A stretch of 64,000 bases of DNA. It comes from Struthio camelus. Taxonomy: Eukaryota > Chordata > Aves > Struthioniformes > Struthionidae. The notes below the pieces were generated by a model. The model was given only the letters and a program-made list of their open reading frames with translations. It had not been told where the DNA came from and did not search any database. The stretch covers positions 13,409,501 to 13,473,500 of the forward strand of contig NC_090954.1 of assembly GCF_040807025.1 (NCBI RefSeq), read 5' to 3'. Every line of letters begins with the position of its first letter. Positions within the stretch are counted from its first letter, which is position 1. Shown in pieces: positions 10,991 to 20,941 of this stretch. A program made the translations under genes and the position numbers.

Positions 10991-13900
10991 CGTGGGGCCG
11001 CTCTCGTGTCCTTCGGTCTGACGGGTTGGACTTGGCTGCGCTGAGTACAGGAGCTGACCTGAACGCTGTTGTGATGAGAGAGAGAATCTGCGGCTAATTC
11101 TTGATTTATTTATTTATCTTTTGTATACCCCCTTCCTGATCGTTTCAGGACTTCCCTATCCTGTGCCAAACATGTCTTGGAGAAAACCCGTATATTCGAA
11201 TGGTATGTGCCTGTTTGACACTGCGGTCCTTCGCTTTTTTTTTTTTTTGTGTTGGTGGCTGTAGAGCTGTTGGGTTTTGAGGGCTAGAATAAACTAGAAT
11301 AATAAAAGAGGAGATGTTGAGATGCACTTGAACTCTGAATTCGTTAATTCGGCACCACAAAACTTGATTCCTGCTATTTTTGTATGCCCTGCCATGACTT
11401 AGGGTGCATGATTTAAGAGTCAACCAGTCAATAACACGAGCAGAGAATAAGACAACGTTGTCTTAATGCCTAAAGCACAGGCAATACTAGAAATTAAACC
11501 TTTGGTGCTGTTAAATTTTGTGATGATGAGTGAGATGCGGAAACGTTAAATAAATGCATACAATTTCTAGAATGGGCAGGATACCCACCTGTAAAAACTA
11601 GTTTAAAATTGTCTTATGAGGGTTGCTTGACAGTAATTCAAATCCTTGTTCTTTTACCTTGGCTTCTTCAGTAGAAGATGAATCAATCCATTTTATATCA
11701 CCTTTCTGTGGACTTAGTCTAGTTGTGTATGATGTAAACTTAGATCAAGTGTCTTCCCTTAACTGTTTCCTTTCTACCAAGATTACTGGAAGTCTTTTGT
11801 GAATTTTTTTGTAAATTATTGACTCCCGGTATAGATTATACTTCAAAAATGGCTTATTTTTTGTTTTTTTGTCTTGTTCTGTTCATCTGCCAAGGACTAT
11901 CCTGACTGAGTTGAAACCATGGCGGTGAACAAGTCTAAATGCAGAATAAGAGGAGAAAAAACACTGGGTTGTAATTTTGATGATATTATATATGGGGGAG
12001 AGTTTGACGTTGAACAAAATAACGTCTTACATTTTATTTTACTGTTTCTGATTACATTTCAGACCAAAGAGAAATATGGAAAAGAATGCAAGGTATGTTT
12101 GTTGTCTTTTGAAAAACTGACTTCTAAACTGCTGCACATCTATGAGTAGTAAATATTTATGTTAAAAAAATTGTGAGCTTCAGAAAAGTGTTTATCTGGG
12201 TTAACAAGTTAATGTGTTTGTTTAACTGCATAAGTTTTTGCATCAATCTACCATATGTTTTATTAGACAAAATCAGTTAACAAGACTAAAACTCCTGAAG
12301 TCTGTGTTTTTAGGATTTGCCCTCAGTGTTTTTAAGATATATTTTCAATATGTTTTCCTCATATTGGTTGTGCTATATTCAAAGGTATTTCACAGCATTT
12401 CAAATGATCTCATGTTTTCTGTTTTAGGTTCATATTTGCTCTAACTGAGGTTTAGTTTTTGGTGTGAATAAGTTATTCCTGCCCATGTAGTGATTTGTGT
12501 TAGCTATTTAAGAAGTAAGCTCGATTTATTTCTAACAGAGAGCAAAAAGCATTTAGTGCTGTCTTTTGGAAATGTAAAATAGAATGCTTTGTCTTGACTT
12601 GGAGAACTTTTTTTTTCTTTTTCCTTTTTTTTTTCTTTTACCAATTGTCAGCTGAGTTAGGAAGAAGGCGTGTGTTGAAATCTTCCTCAAATTGTGCATA
12701 CACTGAAAGCAGATGCATCTTTCCAACAGATATCATAGAGGGCAGTATTTTTTTTTTCTGGATCAAAAATTCTTTCATCTTTCACTGGCCTTGCTCTTTG
12801 CCAGTGGGTGTTCAATTTAGGAACCGTTGGTAATTTGCCTCTTACAGCTCTGTGGTGACATCTCCCGGAATAAAGAAGAATTTCTTTTCCTTTGTATAGG
12901 TTTGCTTTCAGTATTCAAATATTGTACCAAACCAAAAAAATCCTTCCAAAAACTTTCTCCTGTCAAAAAAAGATACCAAAGACAAACAATTATTTCATGA
13001 GCTCATAAGTTGGTTTATCTGGATCTTTTCATTAAGATGATGAAGAAAGACTCATGGTTGAAAGAGATTTGTTGTGTTTGGCCTTTCCTTGTAAGAACTT
13101 GAATGGTAATTTCATTGCGCTGTAACAATGATCCGAGTCTCTGCTTTCTGTCTTTCAGATCTGTGCTAGGCCTTTCACAGTATTTCGCTGGTGCCCTGGT
13201 GTTCGTATGCGTTTTAAGAAAACAGAAGTATGTCAAACGTGCAGCAAGCTCAAGAATGTCTGTCAAACTTGTCTGCTTGACCTGGAATATGGTGTGTACC
13301 AAAAAAAAAAAAAAAACTGAAATAAGAAGCAGTTCTGCTTGCCTGTCCTAGTTGGTGAAATGTCTTTAAACATATGCTTGTAACTGCGTGGTTGTCTCTG
13401 TCTCTTGACAGACTTTGAGGAGAGCAAGTCTCAGAGATCAAATCCATTCTGAGGTTCAGGGATGCATTTGGTGTATAGTACACCTGAGCAGTAAATAAGT
13501 CATCTCTGGCTAATGCAGGTTGTGATAACTATTTTTACACTTTTGGCTTGTGCTTACTATGGGCTTGGTTTTTAATTTAATTTTAGGTTTGCCTATTCAA
13601 GTCCGGGATGCAGGGCTCTCCCTTAAGGATGAAATGCCTAAATCGGATGTCAATAAAGAGTACTACACCCAGAACATGGAAAGAGAGGTAACAAAGTCTA
13701 TTTATAATCATGCTCTGTGTTTGTGGGTGTGTGCAGGGGAGGCAAGGGGCCGAATTCACTTGTTCTGCAATGAAATGACCCAGGTCGTCTTAAAATCTCA
13801 CGCTTGCTCCGATTCTGTGGGTTAGTTTTCTGTAATGACTTATATCTAATTATTTGTCTTTTAACTACTATTTAGATATCCAACTCTGATGGCACTAGAC

Positions 13901-16900
13901 CAGTTGGTGCACTAGGAAAAGCTACTTCCACAAGCGACATGCTGCTTAAGCTGGCTCGGACCACTCCTTACTATAAACGTAATCGTCCTCACATCTGTTC
14001 CTTCTGGGTAAAAGGAGAATGCAAGAGAGGAGAGGAGTGCCCCTATAGGTATGGATACAGCTTGAACAGTCTGTTCACCATGGTCATATATGGGTCCCTC
14101 AGGGTCTGAAGAACAGGAGGTGCCGCAGTGGAGAGATGTAGTACCATGATCAGTGTCGGTGTGAAACTTGCTGTAAGTTGGCACGTAGGACCGGTGAACG
14201 AGTCTTTGTTGTGGCAAGTTCGCTCATTAAGAATTTGCAGCGCGGTCGTGTAGTGTTTTGCTGAAGCCGTGAATGCAGCTCTTCTCTTGCGCAGTTCATT
14301 TCTTCCCTTTGTGGCGTCAGCCCCCTCAATCAGTGATCTTTGTATTTGAACAAGAGGCCAATTGAAATCCAGCTCTTCCATTTTGTAGTACTGATTGTTG
14401 TGCTCTCAGGAGTGCTATTCATTCGAAGTCGAAGCAGCCCAAGCTATAATACGATGATAGCTGCAATTTAAATTCTCGGCGCTCTTTGTTCCAGTTTAGT
14501 ATGTTTGTGTGAATAGGTTTAAGGACATAAGTGATCTTTAGAAGGGATTGTAGCAGCCATTTTAATCTGATGCAGCTGTGATTGTGCTCTTATGAAATGC
14601 TTTGTTTACTGAACCTTAGGCATGAGAAGCCTACAGATCCAGATGATCCCCTGGCTGATCAGAATATCAAAGATCGTTACTATGGAATTAATGACCCTGT
14701 GGCTGATAAGCTTCTGAAACGAGCATCAACCATGCCTCGTCTAGACCCCCCTGATGACAAGACTATTACTACGCTGTATGTTGGAGGGCTTGGAGATACT
14801 ATCACTGAGTCAGATCTCAGGTGTGTTGGGGCATTTGTATTGCCTTTATTTTTTAACTTGATGCCTTGATTATGGAATCTTAGGTGCCTTCCCTGCCAGA
14901 ATTATTCCTGCAATATGGAGGTATCATCTGTGTTTTCGTGCCTGAAGGATCTTCTCTCTCGCAAGAAAAGAAAAATTCTGTTCAGTTTTTTGTAATGGGG
15001 AACTGGTTGGTGGGTGAGTGCAGAGGAGTTCCAGCTTCTTGGAGAACAGATTAACAGGGACATTTATGTGCTTTGATTAAAATTTCTCTCTTAAATATGA
15101 GTCATCCTTCTGAGCTCTTGACGATACCATGTTAGGCTTTTTACAGAAAGATCCCATAGCTACTCTCTAGTTAGCCTCTGGGAAAAGCTGCACCACAGTT
15201 TTTACTGCTCCGTGGTTACAGAGGGGCAAGGGACGTCATTTCTGATGGCAGGTCTGAACTGGCAATGGAGAAAGGAAAGGATCTGAGCACTTTTATTCAA
15301 GCACATGAGTTCCTACTGTGCTGTGTGCCTTGTAGGAGGAGTGGGCTTTAATATGCATCTTTTCCATGCAGAAATCACTTCTACCAGTTTGGGGAGATTC
15401 GGACAATAACTGTAGTACAGAGGCAACAGTGTGCTTTCATCCAGTTTGCCACCCGGCAAGCTGCAGAAGTGGCTGCAGAGAAATCCTTCAACAAACTCAT
15501 TGTCAACGGTCGCAGGCTCAATGTCAAATGGGGAAGGTGAGTGTGGAGTGGCGAGAAGCGTTATTTCTTCTTTGGATGCCTGGTGGATACTGTCCTCTGG
15601 AGACTTGATGCTTAAATAGGCAGAGGGGTTCAAATCCAGGTATGGTTCTTCATTCTTTTCATGCAGTCTTCATGGGTTGGGATAGATACTGGGTCGATAA
15701 ATAGCAGGCGTCCTCTTACGGTCTTGTTGGTTTTTTTTTTTTTTTGGCAGTGAGATTTGGGTTGGATATCGGGGGTTTTCTGGTTGAGTCGCTATAGATT
15801 GACTTCTCATCTGGCTCCTGTAAACGCCGTTTGCTCACTATGTACTGGCTGTTGTTCACATTCTGTGAATTTTTATCTTTGGTCTGAAGTAATGGATCTA
15901 GGTTAGATAATGTGAAATTGTTGTGATGTGAACATCTGCTCGTTCTACCTTTTTTTTTTTTTTTGGGGGGGAGGATGTGTGTGTTCTCAAACTTTTGTCT
16001 GAATTTTAGGTCCCAGGCAGCAAGAGGAAAAGAAAAGGACAAGGAAGGAACTACAGAATCTGGGATAAAGCTGGAGCCAGTTCCAGGACTCCCCGGAGGT
16101 AAGGGAGATGTTTTCATTTCTGAAGCACTTAATGATGACCTGCTGCCATGAGAGACTGGAGTTAAACTCTGCTATTTTGGTCTTGGAGGTTTGGGACGGT
16201 AGAGTCACTGATGAGCCCAGAGCAGTTATTGCCAGCATGTTTGGAGCAGACCCTGCTGGGATCAGAGGAGAGCTTTGACTAAAAGCAAGTTCTTGGGGAA
16301 AAGAGGCCTCCTTTATGCGATGAATGAAAAGCTAATGCTAAAGTAAAGTAATTCAGGTCAGAGATACTGGCGACTCACACTGTTCAGTGCCCAGCTAATG
16401 TATTCCTAATTCACTGAGTGTTCTGTGATGGAAAAAGCGACACTGGTTTCAGGTGGAAAAAATGATGACTGTTCTGGAGGTTCAGTGCAATCCTGCTTGT
16501 CGCTTCTGTTTAGATGTGCACTAGTAGCAGCAGTGTGCCTTGTGGGAGAATTGATTAAGCCTCCTCTCTGAAGGCAGGTACCTCTGCATTTCTTGATTAA
16601 GAGAGATTTCCAGTAACCATGGTGTGTTCTTCTGCAGCTCTCCCCCCGCCTCCAGCAGCAGAAGAAGAGGCTTCTGCAAATTATTTCAACCTACCTCCGA
16701 GTGGCCCTCCTGCCGTGGTTAACATTGCCTTGCCACCTCCTCCTGGCATTGCCCCACCACCACCTCCAGGTACTTGTTTTTCCTATTTGGGTGGGGGCGT
16801 CTAACTTGGTGCAGCAGCACAGAGGGCTGAAGATTTAGTCCTTCTTGCTCAGCTGGCTGTAGCTTGTACATGCCCTGTGTTCATTTTCCTCACCCCTAAT

Positions 16901-17629
16901 CACGCAGTCTAAACTGATGATATAAGATGAGCTGTCAGCACAACTTGATTAAACTGAGCTGCTTCTGGTGTTGTGTATTCACTTGCAAACTCTTGGGTGA
17001 GTCAGAGGTTCCTGTTACTGGTACTGAGACTTACTCGGTGCTTTTGCTGGCTGTATAAGTGCCACATTGACCTGAACTTTGAAGAATAATTCTACAGATA
17101 GTTGAACACAAGCCTGGTTTTAGCTAAGTGTATGTATGTAGCTGGAGACCTTTCTGTGCGACTGAAGGAAGCTGTGGCTGTATTTAACTGTTGTGGATGT
17201 GTTTGGTTTGCTCCATAGTTGAGTAGAAAGCATTTAGATTGGGATTATAGACCACTGTGTCAGTCCCCCCCACCAGGTTATATTTCTGAGCAAGAATGTG
17301 TGTTGGGTAAGGATTACCCCCAGTTACACTGGAAGGAGGGGAGGGAATTGGGGGATTTGAAAAATTCAGGGGGGATAGGCCCTCTTTCTAAGGCGGGGCT
17401 GTTAGGAGCTTTGTGTAGGTGGTTTTGAATGGTAAAATATCTGCATTGCCTGCTCTGTTGCTTTGTTTGAACCTGGCATCTTTGTTTTGTGTCTGCAGGT
17501 TTTGGACCACACATGTTCCATGCCATGGGGCCCCCACCGCCCTTCATGAGAGCACCAGGCCCTATTCACTACCCGTCTCAAGATCCCCAGAGGATGGGTG
17601 CCCATGCAGGAAAGCACAGCAGCCCCTAG
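10619..17629 (+). CDS. RBM22: Pre-mRNA-splicing factor RBM22, complete, 11 exons
   Basis: Part of the spliceosome (NineTeen-related complex), where it contacts U6 snRNA and the intron and shapes the catalytic RNA; it corresponds to yeast Cwc2 plus Ecm2. Exons 10619-10672, 11149-11202, 12063-12092, 13159-13291, 13587-13687, 13876-14048, 14620-14820, 15372-15536, 16010-16098, 16638-16769 and 17499-17629 total 1263 nt, giving 420 aa, the same as human. Cysteine pairs in the N-terminal 90 residues ([24 protein letters not shown]) form the zinc-knuckle region. A CCCH finger lies at C165, C173, C179, H183. An RRM follows at about residues 232-305 ([20 protein letters not shown]). The C-terminus is rich in proline and PPPPPG. 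The ATG has G at -3. There is no truncation. Confidence 0.98.
11149..11202 (+). CDS. RBM22: RBM22 exon 2
   Basis: Acceptor CGTTTCAG, donor GTATGT at 11203; encodes [18 protein letters not shown] with the first CxxC pair; phase 0. Confidence 0.97.
12063..12092 (+). CDS. RBM22: RBM22 exon 3 (30-nt microexon)
   Basis: Acceptor ACATTTCAG, donor GTATGT at 12093; encodes just [10 protein letters not shown]. It is short but in frame and conserved in the family. Confidence 0.96.
13159..13291 (+). CDS. RBM22: RBM22 exon 4
   Basis: Acceptor GTCTTTCAG, donor GTGTGT at 13292; encodes [20 protein letters not shown] to CLLDLEY, with the clustered cysteine pairs; leaves phase 1. Confidence 0.97.
13587..13687 (+). 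CDS. RBM22: RBM22 exon 5
   Basis: Acceptor ATTTTAG, donor GTAACA at 13688; encodes [20 protein letters not shown] and [13 protein letters not shown]; returns to phase 0. Confidence 0.97.
13876..14048 (+). CDS. RBM22: RBM22 exon 6 (most of CCCH finger)
   Basis: Acceptor TATTTAG, donor GTATGG at 14049; encodes [20 protein letters not shown] through [17 protein letters not shown]. The final zinc ligand histidine comes from the next exon. Leaves phase 2. Confidence 0.97.
14620..14820 (+). CDS. RBM22: RBM22 exon 7
   Basis: Acceptor AACCTTAG, donor GTGTGT at 14821; encodes [20 protein letters not shown] through the start of the RRM ([16 protein letters not shown]). Confidence 0.97.
15372..15536 (+). 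CDS. RBM22: RBM22 exon 8 (RRM core)
   Basis: Acceptor CCATGCAG, donor GTGAGT at 15537; encodes [20 protein letters not shown] then [19 protein letters not shown] to NVKWG. Confidence 0.97.
16010..16098 (+). CDS. RBM22: RBM22 exon 9
   Basis: Acceptor GAATTTTAG, donor GTAAGG at 16099; encodes [20 protein letters not shown] and LEPVPGLPG, a charged linker after the RRM. Confidence 0.96.
16638..16769 (+). CDS. RBM22: RBM22 exon 10 (proline-rich)
   Basis: Acceptor CTTCTGCAG, donor GTACTT at 16770; encodes [20 protein letters not shown] and further PPPPG repeats. Confidence 0.96.
17499..17629 (+). CDS. RBM22: RBM22 exon 11 (stop codon)
   Basis: Acceptor GTGTCTGCAG at 17498; encodes [20 protein letters not shown] through [13 protein letters not shown] and stops at TAG 17627-17629. 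Confidence 0.97.
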
Positions 17630-17933
17630 CACATCATGCCACTTTCATCATTTGAGTAAATGTTATTTTCTAGTTACCATAGTAGCGCCATATGTTGAAC
17701 TGTGGGCGAACTAGAGAAGCCTTCCTTCCCTGCTTGCAGATACCGGGCAAGCTGAGCTCTGTGTTGCCGCTAGCTAATCAAATCATTGATACGTCCCAAA
17801 TCTTTCACTTAGTGTTCGGAGGGTGGGGGTAGAGAGGAGAAGGGGAGCAGACAGAAAGGCTGTCAAGCAGGCCGTGGATCAGTTGTTCTAGAATTACAGT
17901 ACTGTCAGTGTATCCCGTTTTGCACACTTTTGA

Positions 17934-17939
17934 AATAAA
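17934..17939 (+). terminator. RBM22: Poly(A) signal, proximal, RBM22
   Basis: AATAAA 305 nt after the stop. The context TTTTGAAATAAACTTTTGG is typical. Confidence 0.75.
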
Positions 17940-18205
17940 CTTTTGGAAAAACCAAACCAAACCCTCTTCTAGCCCATTTGATATCCTCAGACTGAACGCT
18001 ATGGAGTAGTTAAGGATAACCAGAGACGTTTCTCTGTGTTTAGTAACTAATGACTTATTATTCTGATGAGGTACTACATCTTGTAGTGTTAAACTAGGAC
18101 TGAATGAGAGGTGAAAAACAAGCTGATCAGATGTGCCAAACTCCTGGCTTTACCTTACTGTTGCTATAGAACTTTACTCCCTGCTTTTTCCTGACTTTTT
18201 GCTAA

Positions 18206-18211
18206 AATAAA
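18206..18211 (+). terminator. RBM22: Poly(A) signal, distal, RBM22
   Basis: AATAAA followed by a T-rich, TGGTG-containing downstream element. A third, weaker ATTAAA lies at 18747. Confidence 0.55.
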
Positions 18212-18240
18212 CTTTTTGGTGCTTCTTTTCTAATCCTGCA

Positions 18241-19225
18241 TTTCCTGAGCAAGATACTAGGTCATGCAAATAGTCCCTTGCTAGTTGCTGGCATGACCTG
18301 GAGCGACAGGTTAACAGTTGCTTATTTTAGCCTCATGAAGGCCCCCCTCTACGGCCCACAGAGAATTGGGTGTGTGGCTGACAGCTGCAGGGGCAGGCCA
18401 CAGTGGAGCTGTAAGTTTGTCCTGTTTGTGTTTGGAGAATGATTAGGGCTTTCAAGGCCTTTGGATAAGTCCCCTTTTAAACTGTGAAGTGGATCTGACT
18501 TTTTTTCTGCTTTGATTACCCTTGAAACTCTTCTTTCTGTGGCTCCAACTGTAGTGTTTGCTTGGGAGCGCCCGTGTCCTGCATGGAGTCTGCAGTTGAC
18601 TAGGATGTATGGGCATATGGCTGGAGGATTTTAAGATTATCTGTATGTTTGTTGCTTTCATGTAACCGATCTGTGAGTATCTTTCTGTAAAGCAAAACAT
18701 GATGGGACCTGTTCTGAAGCCTCATTTACTTGTTTTTAAGAAGTACATTAAAATTTGTGAAATTTTGAACACTGCTTAGTCCGTGTTTCCTGAAGCAGGG
18801 TATCTGAGGACTTTTGTCTGACTGTATTGGCCTGCTGTCAAAGCGAAGGTGCAGAGGGGGGAAGGCAGCAGGTCTGCTTCTAGGTCAGTGCGCTGAACTG
18901 TACAATGCCACTGGGTCCCACTGAGGCCACCACCGAAGGCTTGTTCGGCCTGCAAGGCTGTCGTTTGTGTTATAGGAACACATATGGCTCCAGGGACATA
19001 GCTGGCACATGGGCCTTCCTTCTCTGGAGAAGTTGGGCTTTGGGCACGGGTAACTAGCTTTTGGTCCGGTAAGAGACCATCCCAGGGCAGTGTTACAGGG
19101 CAGGCTGAGGCCCCGCTGATGGATCGGGAAGGGAAAGCTCCGTTGTTTGCCCCTGCCCTGGACTTGACTCTCTTCAGACAGTGCCCGTGAGCACCAGTCA
19201 GACAGATCTCAAACTCAAGCAAGCT
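18241..19225. other. Tail-to-tail RBM22/MYOZ3 interval
   Basis: Unique sequence between the 3' ends of two converging genes. No coding feature found. An ATTAAA at 18747 (+ strand) could extend some RBM22 transcripts toward MYOZ3. Confidence 0.6.
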
Positions 19226-19240
19226 AAACGTTATGGCTAG

Positions 19241-19246
19241 TTTATT
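19241..19246 (-). terminator. MYOZ3: Poly(A) signal, MYOZ3 candidate
   Basis: TTTATT on the + strand reads AATAAA on the MYOZ3 strand, about 1.5 kb after its stop. An ATTAAA variant on the same strand lies at 19341-19346. Confidence 0.5.
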
Positions 19247-20778
19247 TTTTTTCCAACCGTGTCCCCAGAGGTATACACATTCTTCGCCTGATGGATACGG
19301 GAGAGAGATGGAACTGGACAGTATTTGAGCAGCATAAATTTTTAATACTAAGGAGCAGACCTTTTTGTTCTTCTGTTAGCTTGTCCTGTTGTGTTTCTGG
19401 CGGAAGAACAGAGGAATGAAAACTTTCTTCTGAATGATGTTAGAGCAGAATTCCTGTGTGACGTTTCCTCTGCACATCTGTCTTCACTGTACTAGAAATA
19501 TATTTTACAATTAAGGCTGCTGTTAACTGCATTTTTACCAGCTAGCATACAAAACTTACTTGTCTAGTTTATCCATAGTGGTAGAAAACAACAATATTTT
19601 TATCTTGATTAAAGTAAATGTGCCCCTGGTTTTGCAAAATTAAGTAAAGGTAACATTAAAAGGAGTTGAACAAATGTAGATACCGCGTATTAACTTGGAG
19701 CTTTCTGTTAGCTGTAAGTAGGGTTTTCCAGACGTTTCTGGCAACTGTCCTACTATGCTGTGGTTGGACATCCCCTTGTATGTCACTGGTGAAAACGTTT
19801 GTGCAGTCAAAGCCTCCCTGCTGACTTTCGCATTCATGGAGAAGCCTGTGCTTGCTGTAGAGACGTGGCTGGGCTGTTCTTCCTTCCCACTGATGTTTAA
19901 GTTACTGGTATATCCTGACACCTGCAATATCTTGCAGACTCCCGAGACTGGTGTGGTTGTGCTGTGGATCTGCTCCAGACAGGGCCTGATCCTTATTGAC
20001 CCACTGTGTAAAGCAAATCTGGCATAACTTAACCAAGAGCTTAGACATTCAAGCAAGGCATGCAGACAGGAAAGGGAGAATGACAACTGTAAAGTGCTAG
20101 CCAGCAGCTTGTGGAGAAAGCTTGTGTCACAAGTTTCCAACTCACGATGTTGTTCCCGTCCCATATACCCAGGTTGTGCTGTACGTATGTTGGTAAACAG
20201 GCAAATGCCCAGTTCAGCATTTCGTTTTCAATCAAGTGCAAGGTAACAGCTTTTTACACACCAGTGCTGCTAGTAACTTGTTTTGTGAATGTTCTTCAAT
20301 TATTGCCTCCTCTCACCAGAATAACAGATGCAGAGTTGTCCTTAAGCTGGAATTTCTCTGCAGAGGCACCACCTGTTGAAGCTGGTGTTGTGTGTCAGTG
20401 AAGAAGCGGCGAGACAACTGGATGTTACAGCTGGTGGTTCTGCCATTTTCCACGACGTAGGGGAGAGGACAGGCAGTACAGGATGTTTTGTACGGTGATG
20501 GTTACCGGAGCTTACAGGGATCCTGCATTAGAGATGAGAACTTGGCTGGGTAGGTTAGTGCTAAATGCCCTTGTGACAGTGGTTGGTAAGAGAGGCATTC
20601 AAGATGGTCCCGAACTTGACCTTGTTCAAATCCCATGGAAAAGGATGACAACCTGAGACCGCTAGCTTAGCTTTCACAAAGTGCATAGGCAAGAATATTT
20701 ACTCCTTTCTGCCCCACTGCGCGGCGTATGTTAGAGTCTAGCAAGAAAAGCGTCTGCAGCAATGAGGAAGGGCATGTA
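19247..20778 (-). other. MYOZ3: MYOZ3 3' UTR (inferred)
   Basis: Non-coding sequence between the MYOZ3 stop and its first downstream AATAAA on the - strand. No other gene seen. Confidence 0.5.
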
Positions 20779-20941
20779 TTACAGGTCGTCGCTCTCTGGT
20801 AGAATCCGTACCCAACCTTGTGGTGCTCTGTTGAAGTTGGGTCTGTGGGAAATCAGCTCCAGAGCGCTCAGGTTATCTAGCTCCATTGCAGGCATAGAGA
20901 ACGTGTCGCTGACTTGTGCTCTGCCAAACGGGATGGGAGTC
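20779..20941 (-). CDS. MYOZ3: MYOZ3 exon 6 (stop codon)
   Basis: Acceptor TTGTGATGCAG; encodes TPIPFGRAQVSDTFS through LELISHRPNFNRAPQGWVRI and LPESDDL, stop TAA 20781-20779. It lies 3.3 kb from exon 5 and is too small to stand out as a long open frame. Confidence 0.96.

Larger units (their letters stand above)
10673..17498 (+). other. RBM22 introns
   Basis: Ten introns (10673-11148, 11203-12062, 12093-13158, 13292-13586, 13688-13875, 14049-14619, 14821-15371, 15537-16009, 16099-16637, 16770-17498). They are AT-moderate with T-rich runs near 11238, 12608, 15730 and 15950. I recognise no snoRNA or transposon. Confidence 0.75.
17630..18240 (+). other. RBM22: RBM22 3' UTR
   Basis: Downstream of TAG 17627. 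It carries AATAAA at 17934 and 18206, implying 3' UTRs of roughly 0.3 or 0.6 kb. No other structure noted. Confidence 0.7.
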
